Source: a bacterium M00.F.Ca.ET.205.01.1.1 | Lineage (GTDB): Bacteria > Pseudomonadota > Alphaproteobacteria > Rhizobiales > Rhizobiaceae | Reading direction: 5' to 3' | Assembly: GCA_004791255.1 (NCBI GenBank) | Contig: SRUQ01000011.1 | Coordinates: 132,578-196,577, forward strand | Length of the DNA: 64,000 nucleotides | Shown here: positions 26,040 through 34,405 of the stretch, piece after piece | Layout of the letters: each line of letters starts with the position of its first letter | Numbering within the stretch: the first letter of the stretch is position 1 | Made by a program: the position numbers and the translations under genes | The notes under the pieces: model-generated | The model's input: only the letters and a program-made list of their open reading frames with translations | Databases searched by the model: none | Told to the model about the DNA's origin: nothing

Positions 26040-27425
26040 ATGCCGATCGAAATTCTCATGCCCGCGCTCTCGCCGACGATGGAAGAGGGCAATCTTTCCA
26101 AGTGGTTGAAGAACGAAGGCGACAAGGTCGTCGCCGGTGACGTGATCGCCGAGATCGAGACCGACAAGGCGACGATGGAAGTCGAGGCCGTCGATGAAGG
26201 CACGCTTGCCAAGATCGTGGTTCCCGCCGGCACCGAAGGCGTCAAGGTCAACGCGGTGATCGCCGTGCTTGCGGTTGAAGGCGAAGACACCGACAAGGCC
26301 GGCGAAGGCATCGGCGAAGAGCCTGCCAAGGTTCAGGCAGCGGCGCCTGCGCCAGTTGCGGCCAAGAGTGAGGCTGCGGCACCAGTCGCGGCGGCGCCGA
26401 AGACCGAGATCGCTGCCGATCCCGATATTCCGGCCGGCACCGAGATGGTCTCGACAACGGTGCGCGAAGCGTTGCGCGACGCCATGGCCGAGGAAATGCG
26501 CCGCGACGGCGATGTCTTCGTCATGGGCGAGGAGGTCGCCGAATACCAGGGCGCCTACAAGATCACGCAAGGGTTGCTGCAAGAATTCGGGCCGCGGCGC
26601 GTCGTCGACACGCCGATCACCGAGCATGGCTTTGCCGGCGTCGGCGTCGGCGCTGCGATGGCCGGCCTGAAGCCGATCGTCGAGTTCATGACCTTCAATT
26701 TCGCCATGCAGGCGATCGACCAGATCATCAATTCCGCCGCCAAGACGCTCTATATGTCCGGCGGCCAGATGGGCGCGCCGATCGTCTTCCGTGGACCGAA
26801 CGGGGCGGCAGCCCGCGTCGCCGCCCAGCACTCGCAATGCTACGCCGCCTGGTACAGCCACATTCCGGGCCTGAAAGTGGTGATGCCTTACACGGCCGCC
26901 GACGCCAAGGGCCTGCTCAAGGCGGCGATCCGGGATCCGAACCCGATCATCTTCCTCGAGAACGAAATCCTCTACGGCCAGTCCTTCGACGTGCCGAAGC
27001 TCGACGATTTCGTGTTGCCGATCGGCAAGGCGCGCATCCACAAATCGGGCAAGGACGTCACCATCGTCTCGTTCGGCATCGGCATGACCTATGCGGTCAA
27101 GGCCGAGGCCGAGCTGCGCGGCCTGGGCATCGACGCCGAGATCATCGACCTCAGAACGATCCGTCCGCTTGACCTGGACACCATCATCGCCTCGGTCAAG
27201 AAAACCAACCGCCTGGTCGTGGTGGAAGAAGGCTATCCGCAGAGCTCGGTCGGCGACCATATCGCCAACCAGGTCTCGCAGCGCGCCTTCGATTTCCTTG
27301 ACGCTCCGGTCATCACCATTGCCGGCAAGGACGTGCCGATGCCCTATGCGGCGAACCTCGAGAAGCTGGCGTTGCCGAATGTCGGCGAGGTCATCGAGGC
27401 GGTCAAAGCCGTCGCGTATCGCTGA
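26040..27425 (+). CDS. pdhB: pyruvate dehydrogenase E1 component, beta subunit with N-terminal lipoyl domain
   Basis: Protein of 461 residues. Residues 1-80 are a biotinyl/lipoyl domain with the lipoylated Lys43 in EIETDKATMEVEA; an Ala/Pro linker follows, then a full E1 beta transketolase-type domain from about 140 (REALRDAMAEEMRRDGDVFV). A lipoyl domain on E1 beta is a known alphaproteobacterial feature. Its lipoyl coding sequence is nearly the same as that of pdhC, with 41 identical bases (26139-26179 versus 27543-27583). Confidence 0.97.
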   Translation: MPIEILMPALSPTMEEGNLSKWLKNEGDKVVAGDVIAEIETDKATMEVEAVDEGTLAKIVVPAGTEGVKVNAVIAVLAVEGEDTDKAGEGIGEEPAKVQAAAPAPVAAKSEAAAPVAAAPKTEIAADPDIPAGTEMVSTTVREALRDAMAEEMRRDGDVFVMGEEVAEYQGAYKITQGLLQEFGPRRVVDTPITEHGFAGVGVGAAMAGLKPIVEFMTFNFAMQAIDQIINSAAKTLYMSGGQMGAPIVFRGPNGAAARVAAQHSQCYAAWYSHIPGLKVVMPYTAADAKGLLKAAIRDPNPIIFLENEILYGQSFDVPKLDDFVLPIGKARIHKSGKDVTIVSFGIGMTYAVKAEAELRGLGIDAEIIDLRTIRPLDLDTIIASVKKTNRLVVVEEGYPQSSVGDHIANQVSQRAFDFLDAPVITIAGKDVPMPYAANLEKLALPNVGEVIEAVKAVAYR

Positions 27426-27443
27426 ACCGGGCGGGAGGACAAA

Positions 27444-28793
27444 ATGCCAATCAACATCACCATGCCGGCGCTCTCGCCCACGATGGAAGAGGGCAATCTG
27501 TCAAAATGGCTGGTCAAGGAAGGCGATAAGGTTTCGCCGGGCGACGTGATCGCCGAGATCGAGACCGACAAGGCGACGATGGAGGTCGAAGCCGTCGATG
27601 AAGGCACGGTGGCGAAGCTGGTCGTCCCTGCCGGCACCGAAGGCGTCAAGGTCAATGCGCTGATCGCCATTCTGGCCGGCGAAGGCGAGGATGCAGGTGC
27701 TGCGGCAAAGGGTGGTGGCAGTGCTGCGCCCAAGGCCGAGGCGCCAAAAGCCGAAGCACCGAAGCCGGAAGCTGCTGCTGCAGCGGCCGCGCCAGCCAAG
27801 ACAGCCGCTCCGGTTGCCAATGGTCATGCCGATGGCGAACGCACCTTCGCCTCGCCGCTCGCACGCCGTATCGCCAAGGATGCCGGCGTCGATGTGGCGG
27901 CTGTCACCGGCACGGGGCCACATGGCCGCGTCGTCAAGGCCGACGTTGAGGCAGCAATCGCGGGTGGCGGCGCCAAGGCTGCCCCGGCCGCGAAGGCAGC
28001 GCCTGCCGGCGCACCGGCGCCCGCGGCAGCCGTACCCAAGGCGATGTCGGACGACCAGGTGCTGAAGCTGTTCGAGCAGGGCTCCTACGAACTCGTTCCG
28101 CACGACAATATGCGCAAGACGATCGCGCGCCGGCTGGTCGAGGCCAAGTCGACGATCCCGCATTTCTACCTGACGCTCGACTGCGAGCTCGACGCGCTGC
28201 TGGCGCTGCGCACGCAGCTCAATGCGGCGGCACCGGTGAAGAAAACCGAAAAGGGTGAGGCTCCCGCCTACAAGCTCTCGGTCAACGACATGGTGATCAA
28301 GGCGATGGCCATGGCGCTGAAGGCGGTGCCGGACGCCAATGCCTCCTGGACCGACAGCGCCATGGTCAAGCACAAGCATGCCGATGTCGGCGTTGCCGTG
28401 TCGATCCCCGGCGGGCTGATCACGCCGATCATCCGCAAAGCCGAGGAAAAGACGCTGTCCACCATCTCCAACGAGATGAAGGATCTGGCCAGCCGTGCCC
28501 GCAGCCGCAAGCTGAAGCCGGAGGAATATCAGGGCGGCACGACGGCCGTCTCCAATCTCGGCATGTTCGGCATCAAGGACTTTGCCGCGGTCATCAATCC
28601 GCCGCATGCGACGATCCTGGCGGTCGGCGCCGGCGAGGAGCGGGCGGTGGTCAGGAACGGCGAGATCAGAATAGCCACCGTGATGTCGGTGACGCTGTCG
28701 ACCGACCATCGCGCCGTCGACGGCGCGCTGGGCGCCGAACTGCTCGTCGCCTTCAAGCGGCTGATCGAAAACCCGATGGGCATGCTGGTGTAG
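27444..28793 (+). CDS. pdhC: dihydrolipoamide acetyltransferase (PDH E2)
   Basis: Protein of 449 residues. Lipoyl domain 1-80 (Lys43), Ala/Pro/Lys linker, peripheral subunit-binding domain at about 135-172 (ASPLARRIAKDAGVDVAAV), a second Ala/Pro linker, then the acetyltransferase domain with the active-site STDHRAVDGALGAELL near the C-terminus. It transfers acetyl from lipoyl to CoA and forms the core of the complex. The start follows GGGAGGAC. Confidence 0.97.
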   Translation: MPINITMPALSPTMEEGNLSKWLVKEGDKVSPGDVIAEIETDKATMEVEAVDEGTVAKLVVPAGTEGVKVNALIAILAGEGEDAGAAAKGGGSAAPKAEAPKAEAPKPEAAAAAAAPAKTAAPVANGHADGERTFASPLARRIAKDAGVDVAAVTGTGPHGRVVKADVEAAIAGGGAKAAPAAKAAPAGAPAPAAAVPKAMSDDQVLKLFEQGSYELVPHDNMRKTIARRLVEAKSTIPHFYLTLDCELDALLALRTQLNAAAPVKKTEKGEAPAYKLSVNDMVIKAMAMALKAVPDANASWTDSAMVKHKHADVGVAVSIPGGLITPIIRKAEEKTLSTISNEMKDLASRARSRKLKPEEYQGGTTAVSNLGMFGIKDFAAVINPPHATILAVGAGEERAVVRNGEIRIATVMSVTLSTDHRAVDGALGAELLVAFKRLIENPMGMLV

Positions 28794-28807
28794 AAAGGGA
28801 CAAGGCT

Positions 28808-29224
28808 GTGCGAAAGTTCTTCACCAGCCTTTTCGCCTTCATGCTTTCCGGCTTCGCCGGTGGCCTCGTCGCGCAGGAACTGGCCGTCGCCACCGGCGCG
28901 CAGGAAGAATACATCATCGTTTTCATGTTCTCGGTGCTGGCGACATGCATTGTCACCTTCGTCTTCTTCGTGGCGCAATTCCAGAATGATCCGGTCGCGG
29001 CGGTGGCCAAGACGGGTAAGTGGCTGCTGATCGTGTTTGTGGTGCTGCTTACCCTGCTGGTTGCGTTGATCCTCTACACCGACAGCAGCGCCGCGGTGGT
29101 GAAGAAGGACATTCCCCTGGTTGTCGGCCTTGCTCTGCCAGGTCTGGTGACCATCGTCCTACAATGGCTGTTCGTGCGCTGGCGGGTGAGGCGCGGTTTG
29201 ATCACGGCACAGGTGAACGCATGA
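28808..29224 (+). CDS. integral membrane protein of unknown function
   Basis: Protein of 138 residues starting at GTG 28808 after AGAAAGGGA. Four hydrophobic segments are visible: 5-22, 35-57, 68-91 and 102-121, separated by short charged loops. The family is not recognised. It lies between pdhC (14 bases) and an SGNH hydrolase (ATGA overlap), so it is transcribed with the pdh genes. A role in the pyruvate dehydrogenase complex is not implied by anything in the sequence. Confidence 0.75.
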   Translation: MRKFFTSLFAFMLSGFAGGLVAQELAVATGAQEEYIIVFMFSVLATCIVTFVFFVAQFQNDPVAAVAKTGKWLLIVFVVLLTLLVALILYTDSSAAVVKKDIPLVVGLALPGLVTIVLQWLFVRWRVRRGLITAQVNA

Positions 29225-29856
29225 AGACGGTGCTTTGCTACGGCGATTCGCTGACCTGGGGCTACAATGCCGCGGGTGGCCGTCATCCACTGGAAGACCG
29301 CTGGCCGAGCGTGCTGCAGGCCGGGCTCGGCAGTGACATCGAAGTCATCGCCGAAGGCCTCAACGGCCGCACCACGGCCTTTGACGACCATCTGGCCGGA
29401 GCCGACCGCAATGGCGCCAGGGTCTTGCCGACCGTCCTGACCACGCATGCGCCGATCGACCTGATCGTCATCATGCTCGGCGCCAACGACATGAAGCCCT
29501 GGATCCACGGCAATCCGGTGGCGGCGAAGCAAGGCATCCAGCGGCTGATCGACATCGTGCGCGGCCATGACTACCCGTTCGACTGGGCCGCACCCCAGAT
29601 CCTCATCGTGTCGCCGCCCGTCGTCACAAGGACGGACGATCCCGACTTCAAGGAAATGTTTGCCGGCGGCGACGAGGCTTCGAAGCAGCTTGCACCGCAA
29701 TACGCAGCACTTGCCGAAGAAGCGGGCTGCGGCTTCTTCGATGCAGGCACGGTGGCGCAAACCACGCCCCTTGATGGCGTCCATCTCGACGCCGAAAACA
29801 CGCGAAACATCGGCAGGGCGCTGACACCCGTCGTGCGCGTCATGCTGGAACTGTGA
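29221..29856 (+). CDS. SGNH/GDSL hydrolase
   Basis: Cytoplasmic esterase-type protein of 211 residues. Block I is CYGDSLTWGYN (Ser10), the GLNGRTT Gly block follows, block III is MLGANDMK (Asn), and DGVHLDAE near the C-terminus supplies the catalytic Asp-His. It resembles arylesterase/acyl-CoA thioesterase I-like SGNH enzymes. The start is coupled to the membrane-protein gene (ATGA) and it ends 15 bases before lpdA. Confidence 0.88.
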   Translation: MKTVLCYGDSLTWGYNAAGGRHPLEDRWPSVLQAGLGSDIEVIAEGLNGRTTAFDDHLAGADRNGARVLPTVLTTHAPIDLIVIMLGANDMKPWIHGNPVAAKQGIQRLIDIVRGHDYPFDWAAPQILIVSPPVVTRTDDPDFKEMFAGGDEASKQLAPQYAALAEEAGCGFFDAGTVAQTTPLDGVHLDAENTRNIGRALTPVVRVMLEL

Positions 29857-29871
29857 CTAAGGAGAAGAACC

Positions 29872-31317
29872 GTGGCTGAGAACTACGACGTCATCATCAT
29901 CGGCTCCGGCCCCGGCGGCTATGTCACGGCGGTGCGCTCGGCCCAGCTCGGTTTCAAGACGGCGATCGTCGAGCGTGAGCATCTGGGCGGCATCTGCCTC
30001 AACTGGGGCTGCATCCCGACCAAGGCGCTGCTGCGTTCGGCCGAGATCATGCACTATTCGGATCACCTCAAGGATTACGGCCTGAAGCTCGACGGCAAGG
30101 TCAGCGCCGACACGGCCGCCGTTGTCGACCGCTCGCGCAAGGTTTCGCTGCGCCTCAATGGCGGCGTCGCCTTCCTGATGAAGAAGAACAAGGTCGACGT
30201 GATCTGGGGCGAGGCAAAGCTCTCCAAGCCCGGCGAGATCGTGGTCTCCAAGACTGCCAAGAAGCCGATGGAGCCGCAGCCGCCGGTGCCGAAGGGCGTC
30301 AAGGGCGAGGGCACCTACACCGCCAAGCACATCATCCTGGCGACCGGCGCGCGGCCGCGCGCGCTGCCCGGCATCGAGCCGGACGGCAAGCTGATCTGGA
30401 CCTATTTCGAGGCCATGGTGCCGAAGGAGATGCCGAAGTCGCTGCTGGTGATGGGGTCGGGCGCCATCGGCATCGAGTTCGCCTCCTTCTACCGGACCAT
30501 GGGCGCGGAGGTGACGGTGGTCGAGCTGTTACCGGCGGTGATGCCGGTCGAGGACGCCGAGGTCTCGAAATTCGCGCAGAAGCAGTTCGAGAAGCAAGGC
30601 ATGAAGATCATCCTCGAGGCCAAGGTCACCAAGGTCGAGAAATCAGCCAACTCCATTACGGCGCATGTCGAGATGAAGGACGGCAAGGTCGAGAAGATCA
30701 CCGCCGACCGCATGATCTCGGCCGTCGGGGTGCAGGGCAATATCGAGGGCCTCGGTCTTGAGACGCTCGGCGTGAAAACCGATCGCGGCTGTGTCGTCAT
30801 CGACGGCTACGGCAAAACCAATGTGCCCGGCATCTACGCCATCGGCGATGTCGCCGGGCCGCCGATGCTCGCGCACAAGGCCGAGCATGAGGGCGTGGTT
30901 TGCATCGAGAAGATCGCCAATTTCCCCGGCGTGCATGCCACCGACAAGCTGAAGATTCCGGGCTGCACCTATTGCAACCCGCAGGTCGCCTCGGTCGGCC
31001 TGACGGAAGCGAAAGCCAAGGCGGAGGGAAAAGACATCCGCGTCGGGCGTTTCCAGTTCGCCGCTAACGGCAAGGCCATTGCGCTCGGTGAAGACCAGGG
31101 CTTCATCAAGACCATCTTCGACAAGAAGACCGGCCAGTTGCTCGGCGCCCACATGGTCGGCGCCGAGGTGACCGAACTGATCCAGGGTTTTGTCGTGGCG
31201 ATGAATTTGGAGACGACCGAGGAAGAGCTGATGCACACCATCTTCCCGCATCCGACGCTGTCGGAGATGATGAAGGAGAGCGTGCTCGACGCCTATGGCC
31301 GGGCGCTCAACGCGTGA
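29872..31317 (+). CDS. lpdA: dihydrolipoamide dehydrogenase (PDH E3)
   Basis: FAD disulfide oxidoreductase of 481 residues. The FAD loop is GSGPGG, the redox disulfide Cys42/Cys47 lies in GGICLNWGCIPT, the NAD loop is GSGAIGIEF, and the C-terminal His-Glu dyad is in HTIFPHPTLSE. It re-oxidises dihydrolipoyl groups of E2. The start is GTG 29872 after AAGGAGAAGAACC. Last gene of the pdh operon. Confidence 0.97.
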   Translation: MAENYDVIIIGSGPGGYVTAVRSAQLGFKTAIVEREHLGGICLNWGCIPTKALLRSAEIMHYSDHLKDYGLKLDGKVSADTAAVVDRSRKVSLRLNGGVAFLMKKNKVDVIWGEAKLSKPGEIVVSKTAKKPMEPQPPVPKGVKGEGTYTAKHIILATGARPRALPGIEPDGKLIWTYFEAMVPKEMPKSLLVMGSGAIGIEFASFYRTMGAEVTVVELLPAVMPVEDAEVSKFAQKQFEKQGMKIILEAKVTKVEKSANSITAHVEMKDGKVEKITADRMISAVGVQGNIEGLGLETLGVKTDRGCVVIDGYGKTNVPGIYAIGDVAGPPMLAHKAEHEGVVCIEKIANFPGVHATDKLKIPGCTYCNPQVASVGLTEAKAKAEGKDIRVGRFQFAANGKAIALGEDQGFIKTIFDKKTGQLLGAHMVGAEVTELIQGFVVAMNLETTEEELMHTIFPHPTLSEMMKESVLDAYGRALNA

Positions 31318-31416
31318 TAGATTGGCCGCACGAGACTCAGGCACGCAAGCCATGGGATCCCGCCGGCAAGGTAGTTCGGTTCCGGATGCATTTTCACTCA
31401 TGCAAGGAGAGCGCAT

Positions 31417-31674
31417 ATGGACGTGAATGGCGTGGGCTGGATCGCAGCCATCATCATCGGTGGACTGGCGGGCTGGTTTGCCGAAATGGTCATGAAGAGC
31501 AACACCGGCATCGTCATGAACATCATTCTGGGCATAGCCGGCGCGGTGGTGCTGAACGCCATTCTGCGAGCCCTCAACATCGAACCCTTCGGCATCGGCT
31601 GGACAGCCTATCTGATCACCGGCTTCATCGGCGCCTGCCTGCTGATCTTCGTAGGCCGGCTGGTGCGCCGTTAG
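31417..31674 (+). CDS. GlsB/YeaQ/YmgE-family small membrane protein
   Basis: Protein of 85 residues. Three Gly-rich membrane segments (WIAAIIIGGLAGWFAEMVM, IILGIAGAVVLNAIL, AYLITGFIGACLLIFVGRL) are diagnostic of the transglycosylase-associated/GlsB stress protein family. The start follows CAAGGAGAGCGCAT. Function unknown; often stress-induced. Confidence 0.9.
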   Translation: MDVNGVGWIAAIIIGGLAGWFAEMVMKSNTGIVMNIILGIAGAVVLNAILRALNIEPFGIGWTAYLITGFIGACLLIFVGRLVRR

Positions 31675-31702
31675 GGCTGGACAATCCCAGTTATGCGAAA
31701 AC

Positions 31703-31739
31703 GGCCGTGGCGGCATGCGCCGCAGCGGCCTTTTTCTTT
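31703..31739 (+). terminator. Rho-independent terminator after the GlsB-like gene
   Basis: Twelve-base stem with two internal mismatches (GGCCGTGGCGGC/GCCGCAGCGGCC), ATGC loop, followed by TTTTTCTTT. Confidence 0.75.
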
Positions 31740-31811
31740 GCGTTGAAAAGTCCTAGATGACGTCTGGATGGCCGCTGCCAGCGGCGGCCGCGAAAACAAA
31801 CCGGGTTTGAG

Positions 31812-32777
31812 ATGGTCACAGTTCTCGACACGATCGCCAATGCGCCGCGCCTGCGGCACCCTGAAAAGGCGCACAAGCCCGACCAGGAGGTGCTGCGCAA
31901 GCCCGACTGGATCCGCGTCAAAGCGCCGGTGTCGAAGGGCTATGCCGAGACACGCGAGATCGTGAAATCGCACAAGCTGGTGACGGTGTGCGAGGAGGCA
32001 GGCTGCCCCAACATTGGCGAGTGCTGGGACAAGAAGCACGCCACCTTCATGATCATGGGCGAGATCTGCACCCGCGCCTGCGCCTTCTGCAATGTCGCCA
32101 CCGGCATCCCGACCGCGCTCGATGCAGACGAGCCGGCGCGCGTGGCGCATGCCGTCAAGCAGATGGGGCTGAGCCACGTCGTCATCACCTCGGTCGACCG
32201 CGACGACCTCGCCGATGGCGGGGCGCAGCATTTCGCCGACGTCATCCGCGCGATCCGGGCGGCGACGCCCTCGACCACGATCGAGATCCTGACGCCCGAC
32301 TTCCTGCGCAAAGACGGCGCGCTGGAGATCGTGGTGGCGGCCAAGCCCGATGTCTTCAATCACAATCTGGAGACCGTGCCGTCGAATTATCTGAAGGTCC
32401 GGCCGGGCGCCCGCTATTTCCACTCGATCCGGCTGCTGCAGCGGGTCAAGGAACTCGATCCGTCGATCTTCACCAAGTCCGGCATCATGGTGGGCCTGGG
32501 CGAAGAGCGGAACGAAATCCTGCAGCTCATGGACGATCTGCGCTCGGCCAATGTCGACTTCATGACCATCGGCCAGTACCTGCAGCCGTCGAAGAAGCAC
32601 CATCCGGTGATCCGTTTCGTCACCCCGGAGGAATTCAAATCCTTCGAGACGGTCGGCAGGACCAAGGGCTTCCTGTTGATGGCTTCAAGCCCGCTGACCC
32701 GGTCCTCGCACCATGCCGGCGACGATTTCGCCAGGCTGCGTGCGGCGCGCGAAGCGCAATTCGCGAAATCGCTCTGA
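31812..32777 (+). CDS. lipA: lipoyl synthase
   Basis: Radical-SAM enzyme of 321 residues that inserts two sulfurs into octanoyl groups to form lipoyl cofactors. The auxiliary cluster cysteines are in CEEAGCPNIGEC (Cys60, 65, 71) and the radical-SAM cluster in CTRACAFC (Cys86, 90, 93); the C-terminal SSPLTRSSHHAGDDF is conserved. Placement next to the pdh operon fits its role in lipoylating pdhB and pdhC. Confidence 0.97.
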   Translation: MVTVLDTIANAPRLRHPEKAHKPDQEVLRKPDWIRVKAPVSKGYAETREIVKSHKLVTVCEEAGCPNIGECWDKKHATFMIMGEICTRACAFCNVATGIPTALDADEPARVAHAVKQMGLSHVVITSVDRDDLADGGAQHFADVIRAIRAATPSTTIEILTPDFLRKDGALEIVVAAKPDVFNHNLETVPSNYLKVRPGARYFHSIRLLQRVKELDPSIFTKSGIMVGLGEERNEILQLMDDLRSANVDFMTIGQYLQPSKKHHPVIRFVTPEEFKSFETVGRTKGFLLMASSPLTRSSHHAGDDFARLRAAREAQFAKSL

Positions 32778-32813
32778 TGCGTCTTCGACGCGACGCGCTC
32801 TAGAGCCGGGTTC

Positions 32814-33269
32814 ATGCCGAAATTCGAAGCCACCCGCCGCGTTGCCCACACGCCGGAGCAGATGTTTGCCCTGGTTGCCGATATCGAGACCTATCCGCAA
32901 TTCCTGCCGCTTTGCGAGGCGCTGACGGTCCGCTCGCGCAAGGAACGTGACGGGCGCACCATCCTCGTCGCCGACATGAGCATCGGCTACAAGGCGATCC
33001 GCGAAACCTTCACCACGCAGGTGCTGCTGAAGCCGGACGAGAATGCCATCGACGTGAAATACATCGATGGCCCGTTCAAGTATCTGAGCAATGTCTGGCG
33101 TTTCGAAGTCGACGGCAGCGGTTGCGTCGTCCGTTTCTTCATCGACTATGAGTTCAAGAGCCGCATCCTGGGCGCGCTAATGGGAACCATGTTCGATCGC
33201 GCCTTTCGCATGTTCGCCGAGGCTTTCGAGAAGCGAGCCGACGTGATTTACGGAATCGCGCCGGCTTGA
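32814..33269 (+). CDS. COQ10/RatA-like START-domain protein
   Basis: Protein of 151 residues. FEATRRVAHTPEQMFALVADIETYPQFLPLCE is the standard opening of the polyketide-cyclase/COQ10 lipid-binding fold, and WRFEVDGSGCVVRFFIDYEFKSRILG continues it. Relatives bind coenzyme Q and help its delivery to the respiratory chain; E. coli RatA is a relative with a disputed toxin role. It follows lipA by 36 bases, the usual rhizobial pairing. Confidence 0.9.
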   Translation: MPKFEATRRVAHTPEQMFALVADIETYPQFLPLCEALTVRSRKERDGRTILVADMSIGYKAIRETFTTQVLLKPDENAIDVKYIDGPFKYLSNVWRFEVDGSGCVVRFFIDYEFKSRILGALMGTMFDRAFRMFAEAFEKRADVIYGIAPA

Positions 33270-33282
33270 GGCTCTGTTGCCC

Positions 33283-33930
33283 TTAGTATGCCAACGCCAG
33301 AATTCTCGGGGCAATGGCAAAGCGCACGGTCAACCGGCGGCCGGATGAAGTGACCGCTTCGCCCGATTTGAAATCGACGGCGATGTCTTCGAAGCCCAGC
33401 ACGCGGCCGTCGAGCGGGAACGAAGCCTTGTAGGCCGCCTCCTTGACCGCAAAGAGAATACGGCCGCTCAAGCCTGGATCGAGATCGCCGCCCAGTCGAT
33501 CCTGCGGCGCCGACACTATGGGCAGAAGGTCGTCAGGCAACGGCAAGGCAGGCTCGATGTCGATACCGACGCTTCTCATGCTCCCGACCCTTGCGACGGC
33601 CACCACGGCCATATCTTCGTCATGCGCGATCGAGCCGACGATACCCGCTGGCCAGATCGGGTTTCCCGAAGCGCCTCGCAACACCCTGACATCGGCTGCC
33701 CCCAAGCGCCGCAGCAACTCATGCGCGATCCGGCGGCCGGCTCCACTGGCGGCGCGCGCCTTGTTTTCGCGTGTGGCGATGGAAACGTTTTCCGCCGGCA
33801 GCAGATATTGTTCGTCGCCGATGCGAATGCGATGGCAGCCGCATAGCAGGCCCGCAGGTGCCAGGGCCGAGAGTGCCTGTTCGACAGCACTCTCGATGGC
33901 GGGTGGTGTGCCTTCCGGCTGGGTGTTCAA
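33283..33930 (-). CDS. 4'-phosphopantetheinyl transferase
   Basis: Protein of 215 residues of the EntD/Sfp type. The Mg-binding VGIDIEP carries Asp124 and Glu126, KEAAYK (163-168) is the second core motif, and GSIAHDED (99-106) the substrate/CoA contact. It moves the phosphopantetheine arm of CoA onto a carrier-protein serine. It lies four bases downstream of the GNAT gene in the NRPS operon, so its likely target is Ser584 of that NRPS. Confidence 0.92.
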   Translation of the reverse strand: MNTQPEGTPPAIESAVEQALSALAPAGLLCGCHRIRIGDEQYLLPAENVSIATRENKARAASGAGRRIAHELLRRLGAADVRVLRGASGNPIWPAGIVGSIAHDEDMAVVAVARVGSMRSVGIDIEPALPLPDDLLPIVSAPQDRLGGDLDPGLSGRILFAVKEAAYKASFPLDGRVLGFEDIAVDFKSGEAVTSSGRRLTVRFAIAPRILALAY

Positions 33931-33934
33931 CTCG

Positions 33935-34405
33935 TTATCGGCCCAGTTCGAGTACGGCGATCATCTCGCCGTCCTCGTCCAATCCCTTCTCGGCGAACCC
34001 GAAGCTGGCATAGAGACGGCGCGCGGCCTCGTTTTCCGGTTCGTAGCAGATCGAAACGCGGCGTATGTGGCTCAGGCGCGCAATCTCTTTCAGCGCCTCG
34101 GCAACCGCGGCGCGGCCGCGGCCCTTGCCCTGTTCGCGACGGTCGATCATGAAGCGATAGATGGTCGCCTCGTCATCGTCGTCCGGGGCACTGTACATCA
34201 GGAACCCGACCACGCGCCCGGCCGCCACGACGGCGCGGGCTATGGCCTCGTCATCCTGCCGGGCTTCGGCCAACGATTCGGCATTGGAGGCGACGAATCC
34301 TCGTTGCTCGGGCGACAGCTCCAGCGCCAGTATCGCCGCCCGGTTCCCCTTGCCGACGGGCTCCAGAACAACCGGCCGAGAGCCAACGCCGGCATCACCC
34401 GTCAC
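33935..34405 (-). CDS. GNAT family N-acetyltransferase
   Basis: Protein of 156 residues. The acetyl-CoA loop lies in RREQGKGRGRAAVAEAL, preceded by strand ATIYRFMID and followed by NEAARRLYASFGFAEKG. Its start overlaps the NRPS stop by four bases, so it is translationally coupled. It may acetylate the amino acid, the peptide product or a resistance target; this is inferred from context only. Confidence 0.85.
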   Translation of the reverse strand: MTGDAGVGSRPVVLEPVGKGNRAAILALELSPEQRGFVASNAESLAEARQDDEAIARAVVAAGRVVGFLMYSAPDDDDEATIYRFMIDRREQGKGRGRAAVAEALKEIARLSHIRRVSICYEPENEAARRLYASFGFAEKGLDEDGEMIAVLELGR

